Below are positions 1 through 7,739 of a DNA stretch of 14,728 bases, piece by piece. Made by a program: the position numbers and the translations under genes. The stretch covers positions 1-14,728 of the forward strand of contig WLES01000008.1 of NCBI GenBank assembly GCA_009704155.1, given 5' to 3'. The stretch comes from Actinomycetota bacterium (GTDB lineage Bacteria > Actinomycetota > Actinomycetes > Actinomycetales > Microbacteriaceae). Position 1 is the stretch's first letter, and every line of letters begins with the position of its first letter. The notes under the pieces are model-generated. The model was not told where the DNA came from. It searched no databases and saw only the letters and a list, made by a program, of their open reading frames with translations.

Positions 1-748
1 CAACGTCCCATTCGCCGTTGTCCTGTTTGCGCTTGTACAGCCCCGACTCAGCGTCCCATTCCCATGACGGAATCGTGTCCTTGGAAAACTGAAGGGTGAT
101 CGTTGAAACGGACTGCCCAAACTGAACCGCGGTCGGCATCGCACCGGGCGCCGCGTAGAGAAACGCCACCCCGGGAGCTTCAAGATCGGAACGATCGATA
201 ACGGCCTGACGAGCGCGCACGACCACGTCATGCGGCCCAGCTTTTTCCTTCGTGCGCGACATGTACGCATCACCCTCGTTGATGCCGTGAATGAAGTTGA
301 CGACCTGGGTCGAGCGCATCATGTTGACGAACGGAGTCTGCCCACCCGAATAGGCGATGATTCCCTTGAACGGACTGGCGATGTCGGGGTCCATGGGGCG
401 GATAGAACGGACTGGACCTATTTGCTCCGGAACGGTCGAATGCCAAATCGCAACGTAACGGGTCATCCCGCCTTCGACGAGTTCCTCGAAAACAATGTCT
501 GTCTGATTGAGGCCGTACTGGGGTCGTGCATCAGGGTGGTTATCAATCTTTGCCATGAAGACGGGGTGTGCCGGCAAGTCGTCGACATACTCGAGACCGG
601 TCAGCGGGGCGATGACCGGTTCGGTTTCTGGGGCGGCGGTTGCGGATGCGGTCGGACTCGGTGTTGGAATCGGCGGCGGAGCCGAACAGCCACCGGTAAG
701 GAGTGCGACGGCGGTCGCGACAGCCAGGAAGGGAGTGATGCGTTTCAT
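1..748 (-). CDS. DUF3048 domain lipoprotein (YerB-like), C-terminus cut by window edge
   Basis: The reverse strand is open from an ATG at 748 to the left edge, giving the first 249 residues. The N-terminus is a lipoprotein signal: MKR, a hydrophobic stretch, then LLTGGC with Cys21 as the likely lipidated residue; the -3 position is Thr, so the lipobox is slightly weak. A Pro/Thr/Ala-rich linker (about 24-45) follows. From about residue 52 the sequence has the hallmarks of DUF3048: PLTGL, then AKIDNHPDARPQYGLNQTD, then IVFEELVEGGMTRYVAIWHS, then GPVRSIRP. The family is known as secreted or lipid-anchored proteins (Bacillus YerB) of unknown biochemical role. It begins 16 bases after the stop of the LytR_C gene and is probably cotranscribed with it. 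I infer an extracytoplasmic envelope role. The family call is firm; the function is unknown. Confidence 0.85.
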   Translation of the reverse strand, partial: MKRITPFLAVATAVALLTGGCSAPPPIPTPSPTASATAAPETEPVIAPLTGLEYVDDLPAHPVFMAKIDNHPDARPQYGLNQTDIVFEELVEGGMTRYVAIWHSTVPEQIGPVRSIRPMDPDIASPFKGIIAYSGGQTPFVNMMRSTQVVNFIHGINEGDAYMSRTKEKAGPHDVVVRARQAVIDRSDLEAPGVAFLYAAPGAMPTAVQFGQSVSTITLQFSKDTIPSWEWDAESGLYKRKQDNGEWDV

Positions 749-764
749 GGGTTGTGGCCTGTCT

Positions 765-1322
765 TTACTTGACGAAGTCGGCGCCGAGCACGACATACAC
801 ACGCGCACCACGGTACAGCTCAGACTTTTGGATGAGCTCGATTCCCAGCGCGTTCGCAATACTCTCCGCGAGCAACTGGTCAGCTGGATATCGGTAGACG
901 ATGACGCTCTCCTTGACAGTTGTTTCTGATGCATCGGCGATCGTCGGTTGCGGCCAGTTCTGTGACGTCAGGATCGCAGCGACGTCCGCTGGGAGAGTGG
1001 GCGACGTGGTTCCGTTGAGGATGGTCAAAGTCACCGCTGCGAACTGGCGTTCGGTAAGAGTCGTGGGGTCGAGGAACGTCGGAGTTGGCGTGGGAGTTGG
1101 CGTGGGAGTTGGCGTTGGGCCGAACGATGGAATCTGGAAATTGAGACGTGCATCGATTACGGTAATCCCCGCGAGCGCCACGACGATAATCACACCGCTG
1201 GACCCGAGCACCGAGAGTGCCTTAACCCACCACGGAAGACGGCGCACTGGACGTCGGTGCGACCCTGACCTTCCGGTCACCGCCTCAGCTTTATCAAAGC
1301 GGTCTTGCGGGTAGTTGCTCAT
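765..1322 (-). CDS. membrane-anchored LytR C-terminal (LytR_C) domain protein
   Basis: This 185-residue protein has a basic cytoplasmic N-terminus (about 1-31, RRPVRRLPWWVK before the membrane), one transmembrane helix (about 33-56), a Pro-Thr repeat linker (about 69-82), and a C-terminal domain (about 96-183) with VTLTILNGT near its start and a final RGARVYVVLGADF strand. That layout fits the LytR_C family (PF13399), which occurs at the end of LytR-CpsA-Psr wall-polymer ligases and also alone, as here, without the catalytic LCP domain. I infer a domain facing outside the membrane with an envelope role; no enzyme activity is predicted. The ATG at 1322 lies 9 bases after the stop of the upstream DUF2332 gene, and GGAGAG sits some 12 bases before it, so coupling is likely. 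It could be a partner of an LCP ligase encoded elsewhere. Confidence 0.8.
   Translation of the reverse strand: MSNYPQDRFDKAEAVTGRSGSHRRPVRRLPWWVKALSVLGSSGVIIVVALAGITVIDARLNFQIPSFGPTPTPTPTPTPTPTFLDPTTLTERQFAAVTLTILNGTTSPTLPADVAAILTSQNWPQPTIADASETTVKESVIVYRYPADQLLAESIANALGIELIQKSELYRGARVYVVLGADFVK
1081..1116. repeat. three tandem 12-bp units encoding the Pro-Thr linker
   Basis: The plus strand shows GGAGTTGGCGTG twice in direct succession, and a third copy differing only in its last base. Read on the minus strand each unit encodes Pro-Thr-Pro-Thr of the extracellular linker in the LytR_C protein. Near-identity at the DNA level suggests recent expansion by slippage. Gain or loss of whole 12-bp units would change linker length without shifting the frame. 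Confidence 0.9.
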
Positions 1323-1331
1323 TCGGTGTTC

Positions 1332-2555
1332 TCACTCTCCAGACCTACGCGCTACTCGTTGTTGTCGGACCTGTGCAAACGATGAGGTGAGGACGGGGTC
1401 GTAGCGACGCGCGGCGGCTCCCTCCATTATCCCGTAGACCCGTTGGTAGTAGCGCACAAGCGACATCCGCCAGTGTTTTCGAACCAGCGACTCTTTGCCG
1501 CGAGTAGCACCCCAGTGAATGCGCTCGAACTCGATGAGGTCGATTTCCTCGGCCGTGAGCCCACCCTCGGGCGCGAGAACGATTGACCGGCCGAGCGGAT
1601 CAACCCCCGCGATAGGTTTCCCGTCGCGCGTCAACACAAACGGGTCGGATATTCCGGCGCGGGTCGATGCGTCGTCGAGACCGGGAAGCACGCGCCGACC
1701 GTCCAGTGAGATCCAACGGATTTTTGCGGAGGTGCAGTATTTCCGGAACGCCGCACGCTGCGCAGGGTCTAGGTAGACGAGCACGGCCGGTGACCACACC
1801 ACAATCGTCGAGCGCGGTGCAGCTTTTCGAGCGCGAGCGACCGCGGCGCGAACCTCGGCAACGGCGTCCCCGGCAGTCACGCTGACCAACGCTTCCCTCG
1901 CGAGCAGCACAGCAGCGCGAACGAGTTCGAGGCGGTCGGCCTGCTCAGGCCACACCAGTGCCTCGAGCCATGCTCTGTCGCCCGCGTTTGAGAGATCGAG
2001 CGGGGAAACATCGATGCCCTCGCGGTGAACAATGTTCGGCATGCGGAGCTCAGCCGCACCCCAGCCTTCGATATTGGACTGCAACACGACCGTTGACTCC
2101 CCGTTGGGCGGGTCGAGGGAAATTGTGCGGCCGCGCGCCGTCATGCGATACGAATACACATCGGGAATGAGAGTGAGCCCTGCTGACGCCCCGATCTCAA
2201 TCAGCGAAATCGGTCCCCGTATCTTCTGGAGAGCGATGACGAGCGGAGAACACCGACGCGGGTCGTTCGTCTGAACTGAACGCGAGCGTGCCAACCGCGC
2301 AATCTTTGTCCACAGAGCAACAAAATCCTCTCGTGATTCCGTGAACGGTCGAAGTGGAACACCGGCTAACCGTGCACACGCAAGAAGGAGCGCCGGCTGC
2401 CTTTTGGCAACAGGAAGTTTGACAATTTTGGCGAGAAGCTCGTCGTCGTCGGCAAGACCAAGCGCCCAATTTCGATAGCGCGGAGACTCCGAGCCTTCGT
2501 TGTCTGCGAACCGCCGCAACCACTCCGCGGCTCGGTCGCGTTCGCTCACGGGCAT
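1332..2555 (-). CDS. DUF2332 family protein
   Basis: A 407-residue protein from the ATG at 2555. It belongs to the actinobacterial DUF2332 family, recognised by [15 protein letters not shown] at the N-terminus, the central [12 protein letters not shown] (about 118-129), YRMTARG, and the [15 protein letters not shown] stretch. The EIGASAGL loop resembles the glycine-rich S-adenosylmethionine site of class I methyltransferases, so a methyltransferase-like fold is a reasonable inference, but no substrate is known. The frame stays open upstream to 2603, but that would run into the start of divergent msrB. An in-frame GTG at 2561 is an alternative start. No clear ribosome site precedes either, so a very short leader or leaderless message is possible; TATTAA at 2571-2566 on this strand could be a -10. 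It is the first gene of a leftward cluster with the LytR_C and DUF3048 genes. Confidence 0.8.
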   Translation of the reverse strand: MPVSERDRAAEWLRRFADNEGSESPRYRNWALGLADDDELLAKIVKLPVAKRQPALLLACARLAGVPLRPFTESREDFVALWTKIARLARSRSVQTNDPRRCSPLVIALQKIRGPISLIEIGASAGLTLIPDVYSYRMTARGRTISLDPPNGESTVVLQSNIEGWGAAELRMPNIVHREGIDVSPLDLSNAGDRAWLEALVWPEQADRLELVRAAVLLAREALVSVTAGDAVAEVRAAVARARKAAPRSTIVVWSPAVLVYLDPAQRAAFRKYCTSAKIRWISLDGRRVLPGLDDASTRAGISDPFVLTRDGKPIAGVDPLGRSIVLAPEGGLTAEEIDLIEFERIHWGATRGKESLVRKHWRMSLVRYYQRVYGIMEGAAARRYDPVLTSSFAQVRQQRVARRSGE

Positions 2556-2577
2556 GTTCACGAGTTTAATAGGACGT

Positions 2578-2982
2578 ATGACACAGAAGCCTTCTGAGCG
2601 CACTCCAGAGGAGTGGCGCGCAATCCTCTCCCCCGAACAATTTCACGTGCTGCGCGAAGCCGGCACGGAACGTCCGTTCACGGGGGAGCTCCTCAACGAG
2701 GAGCGAGCCGGGCTCTATGCCTGCGGAGGTTGCGGAGCCGAATTGTTCAAGTCGGGCACCAAGTTCGATAGCCACTGCGGTTGGCCGTCGTTCTACGAAT
2801 CGATCAACCCTGACGCCGTCACGCTCATCGAGGACCGCTCGCTCGCACAGGTTCGGACTGAGGTTCGATGTGCGGAATGCGACGGACACCTCGGTCACGT
2901 CTTCCCTGACGGTTTCGGCACGCCGACGGGACTTCGCTACTGCATGAACTCGCTCGCGTTGAAATTCACTCCAGAAGACTGA
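2578..2982 (+). CDS. msrB: peptide-methionine (R)-S-oxide reductase MsrB
   Basis: A 134-residue, single-domain cytoplasmic enzyme that reduces methionine-R-sulfoxide in proteins, probably using thioredoxin. The family signatures are all present: two zinc-binding CxxC pairs (Cys49/Cys52 in CGGCGAELF and Cys98/Cys101 in [15 protein letters not shown]), the substrate-pocket CGWPSFYE (about 67-74), and catalytic Cys122 in [11 protein letters not shown]. The length is normal for a stand-alone MsrB; there is no fused MsrA. The frame extends upstream to 2500, but the ATG at 2578 matches the usual N-terminus ([23 protein letters not shown]) and avoids overlap with DUF2332. AGGA lies only 3 bases before the ATG, so initiation may depend on a very short leader. 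The gene is monocistronic and is followed by a tRNA gene on the other strand. Confidence 0.95.
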   Translation: MTQKPSERTPEEWRAILSPEQFHVLREAGTERPFTGELLNEERAGLYACGGCGAELFKSGTKFDSHCGWPSFYESINPDAVTLIEDRSLAQVRTEVRCAECDGHLGHVFPDGFGTPTGLRYCMNSLALKFTPED

Positions 2983-2986
2983 ACTG

Positions 2987-3059
2987 AGCCGCCTGCGGGA
3001 ATCGAACCCGCGACCTTCTCATTACGAGTGAGACGCTCTACCGACTGAGCTAAGGCGGC
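2987..3059 (-). tRNA. tRNA-Thr, anticodon CGU
   Basis: The reverse strand folds as a complete 73-base cloverleaf. The acceptor stem GCCGCCT pairs with AGGCGGC and is followed by discriminator U. The D arm contains TAGCTCAGTCGGTAGAGC. The anticodon stem is TCTCA/TGAGA with loop CTCGTAA, giving anticodon CGU, which reads the threonine codon ACG. The T arm is GCGGG-TTCGATT-CCCGC. The 3' CCA is not encoded, since the next bases are CAG. It lies 4 bases from the end of convergent msrB and upstream-facing toward the same direction as holB. Confidence 0.97.
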
Positions 3060-3112
3060 GTGCCAAACGGCAACCGCACCAGATTAGCACGGTCGCCGCG
3101 GCTCGACGCTGG

Positions 3113-4252
3113 CTAGTTTTCGACTATTCCGGACGCGACAACGAACAGCGCCTCAAGCGACAGCAACGGGGTGACATTTCGGTCGATTCGGTGCCGTGCC
3201 GTCGCAATCGCATCGATGATTCGAATCGCGTGCTCCGAATCATGCCGTGCAAGCCAGTCCACCATTTCGCTTCGTAATTCCTCATTGGTTAGGGGGACCT
3301 GACCGTCGAGCTCGATCACGACGATGTCGCGGAACATCGATTCGAGATCGGTGAGGACACGATCGACTCCGTCTCGAAGCGATCGAGTTGCTCTGCGCTT
3401 GTGGTTTTCTTCCAGTGCGCGAACCTGGGCGCGCAGAGCTGGCGGAACTGCTTCTCCGCTGGCAATTCCGAGTCGCTGGAGGAACTCGGTGCGTTCAGCG
3501 CTGTCGCGCGCTTCCGTGTACGCCTTGGCGTCTTCGGTGGCGAGCGCGACGATGTCGGCGGCGGCATTGACCGCACCGGACACCGAGCCAACAGCGAGAA
3601 CTCGGCGCAAACTCCGCTCGCGTCGCTCCCGCGCCTCTGGTGACGTCGCCAATCGTCGAGCCATTCCGATGTGGGATTGCGCGTGCCTCGCTGACTGCTC
3701 CGCTACCGCCGGGTCGGCACCGTCCCGTTCGACGAGCATCCGCGCGATGTCGGGCACCGGCGGGACCCCCAACCGAATTGCCCGCACGCGCGACCGAATT
3801 GTGGGAATCACATCGGCCTCGCTCGGTGCGCACAGCAACCACACCGTACGCGGGGGCGGTTCTTCAAGGGCTTTAAGGAGAACATTCGACGTGCGTTCCG
3901 CCATCCGGTCGGCGTCTTCAATGATGACAACCCTCCAGGGGGCATTGACGGGGGAACGGTAGGAGGCTTCGACGACATCGCGCACTTCGTCAATGGCGAT
4001 GAGAACGCGCTCGGTTGTGAGAACTGTGAGGTCGGGGTGAGTCTGGCTGACCACTTGGCGGTCAATGGCATCGGAATCACCACCCGCCCCGAGGAGTTCC
4101 GCAGCAAAAGCCCGCGCAATCAGCGAACGCCCGCTGCCCGCAGGTCCCGTGATCAGCCACGCCTGGGCGACAGTGTCTTCGTGCTCCGCGGCCTTACGCA
4201 TCTGCGCGATGACCGAGTCATGGCCGACCAGGTCATCCCACAGTGTCGTCAT
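3113..4252 (-). CDS. holB: DNA polymerase III delta-prime subunit, lacking zinc-module cysteines
   Basis: A 379-residue clamp-loader subunit that helps place the sliding clamp on DNA. The order is DDLVGHDSVIAQMRKA at the N-terminus, a modified Walker A GPAGSGRS (36-43, Arg in place of Lys, as in other actinobacterial delta-prime proteins), a Walker B-like VVIIEDADRM (108-117), LLKALEEPPPRT (125-136), an SRx motif IRSRVRA (152-158), then the helical collar domain. The Arg for Lys change suggests no ATP hydrolysis, as expected for delta-prime. Unusually, the segment after Walker A (55-70, GAGGDSDAIDRQVVSQ) has none of the clustered cysteines of the zinc module; the whole protein has a single Cys (141). 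Its ATG overlaps the tmk stop as ATGA, so it is translationally coupled as the last gene of topA-tmk-holB. Confidence 0.92.
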   Translation of the reverse strand: MTTLWDDLVGHDSVIAQMRKAAEHEDTVAQAWLITGPAGSGRSLIARAFAAELLGAGGDSDAIDRQVVSQTHPDLTVLTTERVLIAIDEVRDVVEASYRSPVNAPWRVVIIEDADRMAERTSNVLLKALEEPPPRTVWLLCAPSEADVIPTIRSRVRAIRLGVPPVPDIARMLVERDGADPAVAEQSARHAQSHIGMARRLATSPEARERRERSLRRVLAVGSVSGAVNAAADIVALATEDAKAYTEARDSAERTEFLQRLGIASGEAVPPALRAQVRALEENHKRRATRSLRDGVDRVLTDLESMFRDIVVIELDGQVPLTNEELRSEMVDWLARHDSEHAIRIIDAIATARHRIDRNVTPLLSLEALFVVASGIVEN

Positions 4253-4866
4253 AGGAGGGTGCCGAGGCGCTCAAAGATTCGGTCGCGAATCTCTTCCCTC
4301 GGAAGGGTTGCGTCGACCACGAGGAATCGTTCTGGCTCGGCACGCGCAATGTCCAGATAGGACTCGCGGACGCGACGGTGGAAATCGAGCGCCTCTGACT
4401 CGAGACGGTCGAAGCGTTTGTTCTCAGCAGCCAATCGATCACGGCTCACTGCTGGGTCAAGGTCCAGCAGGATTGTCACATGTGGCTTGAGGCCCTCCGT
4501 TGCCCACAGCGACAAATCGCGAATTTCGGTTGCGTCGAGGACTCTGCCGGCGCCCTGATACGCGACGGAGGAGTCAAGATATCGGTCTTGGAGGACGACA
4601 GCTCCGCGCTCCAGGGCGGGACGGACGATGGTTGCAATGTTGTGGGCGCGGTCAGCAGCGTAGAGAAGTGCCTCAGAGCGAGGTGTGATGTGGCCGCGGC
4701 TGTGCAACACGATTTCGCGAATATCTTTTCCAAAATCGGTGCCGCCCGGTTCGAACGTCTGGACGACTTCGCGACCGCGTTCTTCGCACCATTCGCGGAT
4801 GAAAGCGATTTGGGTGCTCTTTCCCGAACCGTCTCCGCCTTCCAGCGTGATGAACAACCCCGACAT
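4249..4866 (-). CDS. tmk: thymidylate kinase (dTMP kinase)
   Basis: A 205-residue cytoplasmic enzyme that converts dTMP to dTDP with ATP, an essential step of dTTP synthesis. The P-loop is EGGDGSGKST (9-18), followed by FEPGGTDFG (38-46) and the catalytic DRY motif (94-96), then SSVAYQGAGR (99-108) for nucleotide binding. The LID region (about 141-156, SRDRLAAENKRFDRLE) carries four arginines while the P-loop has none, the arrangement of the E. coli-type (type II) enzymes. The length is typical. The ATG at 4866 shares one base with the topA stop (TAATG), and the gene's own stop overlaps the holB start, so it is the middle gene of a coupled three-gene unit. Confidence 0.95.
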   Translation of the reverse strand: MSGLFITLEGGDGSGKSTQIAFIREWCEERGREVVQTFEPGGTDFGKDIREIVLHSRGHITPRSEALLYAADRAHNIATIVRPALERGAVVLQDRYLDSSVAYQGAGRVLDATEIRDLSLWATEGLKPHVTILLDLDPAVSRDRLAAENKRFDRLESEALDFHRRVRESYLDIARAEPERFLVVDATLPREEIRDRIFERLGTLL

Positions 4867-7526
4867 TACTTCGCCTTCACGCGACGAGCGGTGGGCTTCT
4901 TTTTAACAGGACCCTTCGCCCGTCGATCTGCGAGAAGTTCGACGGCTCGGTCGAAGGAGACTTCCTCCGGCACTTCGCCCTGCGGGATTGTCGCGTTCGT
5001 TTCACCATCGGTCACGTACGGACCGAATTTACCGCTCTTGATTTTGATGGGCTTGCCCGAAACTGGATCCGGTTCGAGCTCTTTGATGCTCGACGCCGAG
5101 CGCGACCCGTACTTGGGTTGCGAGAACTTTTCCAGCGCTTCCTCGAGCGTGATGTCGAAGATTTGCTCCTCAGAGTCGAGCGATCTTGATTCGGTTCCGC
5201 GCTTGATGTACGGGCCGTACGGGCCGTTCTGTGCGGTGATCGGCTTTCCAACCTCGACGTCGTCGCCGACAAGTCGAGGAAGCGAGAAGAGTTTGATGCA
5301 GGTTTCAAGGTCGACCGTTGTTGGGTCCATCGTCGAGAAGAGCGAGGCTGTTCGCGGCTTCGGATCCTTGCCCTTAATGACCTTCGGTTGCCACTCCGGC
5401 AGCGAGTACACCGGTTCGTCGCCGGTCACAATGTCAGGGTCGATTGGCTGTTCAACGATGTACGCGCCGTAACGCCCAACGCGAGCGGTGATCATCGAGG
5501 CACCGTCAGAGCTCACCCCGATGGCTGTCGAGCCCGGTTCAGGGGCATCGCGAAGCTCACGAGCTTTCTCCAACGTGAGTTCGTCTGGGGCGAGTCCGTC
5601 GGGAATGGAGACGTTCCGCTTCTCGCCTTCGGCGTTGGTGCACTCGAGGTACGGCCCGAACTTCCCGCTCCTGACGACAATCCCATCGTCAAGCGGGAAC
5701 GAGTTCGTTTCGCGCGCATCGATGTCGGCCTTCCAGTCGACACACGTGTTGACGAGTCCGGCGTGTTCGCCCTTCCCGAAGTACCACTCGGTGAGGTAGT
5801 CCTGGCGCGCGAGTTCGCCGTTGGAAATGCGGTCGAGATCGTTCTCGAGTTCAGCAGTGAAGTCGTATTCGACGAAGTCGGTGTAGAACTTCTCGAGCAG
5901 TGTGATGACGGCAAACGCGACCCAGCCGGGGACAAGGGCCGTTCCGCGCTTAGTCACGTATCCGCGTTCGAAAAGAACTCCGATGATGGACGCATACGTC
6001 GAGGGGCGTCCGATTCCACGCTCTTCGAGCGCCTTGACGAGGCTGGCTTCTGTGTATCGCGGCGGCGGCGACGTGAAGTGTCCTTTCGCTTCAACCTCAG
6101 GGACGGTGAGTTGATCTCCAACCGTCAGAGCCGGAATCTTTGACTCGGTGTCGTCGTCATCGTTCCGCGATTGGTCTTGGCCTTCTTCATACGCTGCGAG
6201 AAACCCGCGGTTCGTGATTGTCGTTCCGGCTGCTGACAGCGTGGCGGTGCCCAGTTCTCCGACTCCGGCGGTCATCGTGACCGAAACGGTTTCACCCGTT
6301 GCATCAACCATCTGAGACGCGACAGTGCGCTTCCAGATGAGGTCGTATAGACGGAGTTCGTCTGCGTTGAGCACGGTCCGCATTTGGTCAGGCGTCTTGA
6401 ACACATCGCCGGCTGGGCGGATTGCTTCGTGTGCTTCTTGCGCGTTCTTGACCTTCGACTGATACGTGCGGGGTGTGGCTGGAATTGATTGGTCGCCGTA
6501 GAGTGCTGCGGCCTGAGCCCTTGCCGCCGTGACGGCTTGAGCTGACAGCGAGATGGAGTCGGTACGCATATAGGTGATGTGCCCGTTTTGGTAAAGGCTC
6601 TGCGCGACCCGCATAGTGTCACGGGAGCCGAGCCGAAGCTTGCGACCAGCTTCCTGCTGCAGAGTCGACGTCGTAAAGGGAGCCGCCGGTCGACGCGTGT
6701 AAGGCTTTGGCTCAATTGCCGTCACGACCGGCGTTGCGAACTCGAGCGCCGTGGCAAGCGCAGTGGCCGTTGCTTCGTCGAGAACTGTTGCGCCGCTTGT
6801 CAGTTTTCCGTTGTCGTCGAAGTCGCGACCCTGAGCGAGCTTCGTGTCGCCCAGTTTTGTCACGCGAGCAGAGAAGTTGTCGCCCGACTTTGTGCTGACG
6901 GTGGCCGCGACATCCCAGTACGACGCTGCGACGAATGCGCGACGTTCGCGTTCACGGTCGACGATGAGCCGAAGTGCCGGTGACTGAACGCGGCCAGCGG
7001 ACAAGCCGCGGCCAACCTTCGACCACAACACGGGAGATAACTGATACCCGAAAAGGCGGTCAAGAATTCGGCGCGTTTCTTGTGCGTCAACCATGGGAAT
7101 GTCGATTTCGCGAGGGTTCGAAACTGCCTCTGCGATGGCATCTTTCGTAATCTCGTGAAAGACCATTCGCTTGACGGGAACCTTCGGCTTCAAGACCTCC
7201 ATGAGGTGCCACGCTATCGATTCGCCTTCGCGGTCTTCATCCGTTGCGAGCAACAGCTCGTCGGCGTTCTTGAGCGCTTTCTTGAGTTCGACAATGGTTG
7301 CTTTCGCTCGCGGCGACTCTATATATAAAGGTTGAAATCCGTGATCAATGTCGACGCCGAATTTGCCGTGAGTTTCCTTGAGTTCGGCGGGAACTTCTTT
7401 AGGTGCAACGAGGTCGCGAACATGACCAACCGACGCAAGTACCTGATAACTGTCGCCCAGGTATTTCGCTATTGTTTTTGCCTTCGCCGGTGATTCGACG
7501 ATGACGAGGGTCTGTCGTGACGACAC
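4866..7526 (-). CDS. topA: DNA topoisomerase I, actinobacterial type
   Basis: An 886-residue type IA topoisomerase that relaxes negative supercoils. The TOPRIM domain starts with VIVESPAKAKTIAKYLG (catalytic Glu11) and has the metal-binding acidic triad in ATDEDREGE (Asp96, Asp98, Glu100). LDRLFGYQLSP and GLSAGRVQSPALRL follow, then the nucleophile Tyr319 in HITYMRTDS. The C-terminus has four G-x-[FY]-G-[PA]-Y repeats (near 622, 684, 768, 832) and a lysine/arginine-rich tail, with no Cys4 zinc fingers; this is the form known from Mycobacterium and Streptomyces. The frame stays open to 7583, but GTG at 7526 is chosen because AAGGAG sits 4 bases before it and the protein begins directly before the conserved TLVIVESPAK. 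It is first in the topA-tmk-holB unit. Confidence 0.95.
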   Translation of the reverse strand: MSSRQTLVIVESPAKAKTIAKYLGDSYQVLASVGHVRDLVAPKEVPAELKETHGKFGVDIDHGFQPLYIESPRAKATIVELKKALKNADELLLATDEDREGESIAWHLMEVLKPKVPVKRMVFHEITKDAIAEAVSNPREIDIPMVDAQETRRILDRLFGYQLSPVLWSKVGRGLSAGRVQSPALRLIVDRERERRAFVAASYWDVAATVSTKSGDNFSARVTKLGDTKLAQGRDFDDNGKLTSGATVLDEATATALATALEFATPVVTAIEPKPYTRRPAAPFTTSTLQQEAGRKLRLGSRDTMRVAQSLYQNGHITYMRTDSISLSAQAVTAARAQAAALYGDQSIPATPRTYQSKVKNAQEAHEAIRPAGDVFKTPDQMRTVLNADELRLYDLIWKRTVASQMVDATGETVSVTMTAGVGELGTATLSAAGTTITNRGFLAAYEEGQDQSRNDDDDTESKIPALTVGDQLTVPEVEAKGHFTSPPPRYTEASLVKALEERGIGRPSTYASIIGVLFERGYVTKRGTALVPGWVAFAVITLLEKFYTDFVEYDFTAELENDLDRISNGELARQDYLTEWYFGKGEHAGLVNTCVDWKADIDARETNSFPLDDGIVVRSGKFGPYLECTNAEGEKRNVSIPDGLAPDELTLEKARELRDAPEPGSTAIGVSSDGASMITARVGRYGAYIVEQPIDPDIVTGDEPVYSLPEWQPKVIKGKDPKPRTASLFSTMDPTTVDLETCIKLFSLPRLVGDDVEVGKPITAQNGPYGPYIKRGTESRSLDSEEQIFDITLEEALEKFSQPKYGSRSASSIKELEPDPVSGKPIKIKSGKFGPYVTDGETNATIPQGEVPEEVSFDRAVELLADRRAKGPVKKKPTARRVKAK

Positions 7527-7530
7527 AGTG

Positions 7531-7536
7531 CTCCTT
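7531..7536 (-). promoter_or_regulatory. ribosome binding site that fixes the GTG start of topA
   Basis: On the minus strand AAGGAG is followed by four bases (CACT) and then GTG at 7526. No comparable site precedes the upstream ATG at 7583, so the site decides in favour of the GTG start. Confidence 0.8.
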
Positions 7537-7608
7537 GTTTGGGTTTCAGTGATGAGGGTACACGGTGTGTTTAGTGAAACCACGAACCGCCAAATTCATT
7601 GTGCGAAA

Positions 7609-7624
7609 CCTGACTATACACAGG
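7609..7624 (-). promoter_or_regulatory. candidate topA promoter -10 element inside a small palindrome
   Basis: On the minus strand TATAGT (7618 down to 7613) fits the TANNNT -10 pattern and would place the transcription start near 7605, about 80 bases before the topA GTG. It is framed by an inverted repeat, CCTG-N8-CAGG (7609-7612 and 7621-7624). A second inverted repeat, GGGCT-N10-AGCCC (7623-7627 and 7638-7642), lies directly upstream. No convincing -35 hexamer is present at 16-18 bases. The palindrome could be an operator, but it is short enough to be chance. Confidence 0.35.
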
Positions 7625-7699
7625 GCTCCTCAAAATCAGCCCACAGGAGATTTACAGAATCGCAATCTGTTCGTTACCAATTGGGCGAATTTTCCTCGC

Positions 7700-7705
7700 T
7701 AGAGT
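7700..7705 (+). promoter_or_regulatory. candidate -10 element for the polyamine transporter operon
   Basis: TAGAGT matches TANNNT and lies 34 bases before the ATG at 7740. TTGGGC at 7681-7686 is upstream, but the 13-base spacer is too short for a normal -35/-10 pair, so this rests on the -10 alone. The AT-rich stretch AAAATTATCTAAAG follows it. The 213-base gap (7527-7739) otherwise holds no gene that I can support. Confidence 0.25.
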
Positions 7706-7739
7706 AGTCAAAATTATCTAAAGTCGCGAGGAGACGGAC

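Noticed and set aside
230..772. A 180-codon open frame on the plus strand
   Set aside because: It is antisense to the DUF3048 lipoprotein gene, whose family motifs are unmistakable on the minus strand.
3061..3072. TGCCAAACGGCA inverted repeat next to the tRNA gene
   Set aside because: A four-base stem with no T-run; too small to call a terminator or signal.
3324..3962. A 212-codon Ser/Arg-rich open frame opposite holB
   Set aside because: Composition typical of a reverse-strand reading of a GC-rich gene; holB is clearly the real gene.
4480..5472. A 330-codon open frame on the plus strand across tmk and topA
   Set aside because: It spans two well-supported genes on the other strand and its translation resembles no known family; a shadow frame.
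5388..6143. A 251-codon open frame on the plus strand opposite topA
   Set aside because: Antisense to the conserved TopA core, no ribosome site, no domain.
7527..7583. An upstream ATG that would lengthen TopA by 19 residues
   Set aside because: The extra residues are not TopA-like and the AAGGAG before the GTG at 7526 indicates the real start.
7501..7707. A 68-codon open frame in the gap before the transporter operon
   Set aside because: It overlaps the topA start and the candidate promoters, has no ribosome site and no familiar sequence.
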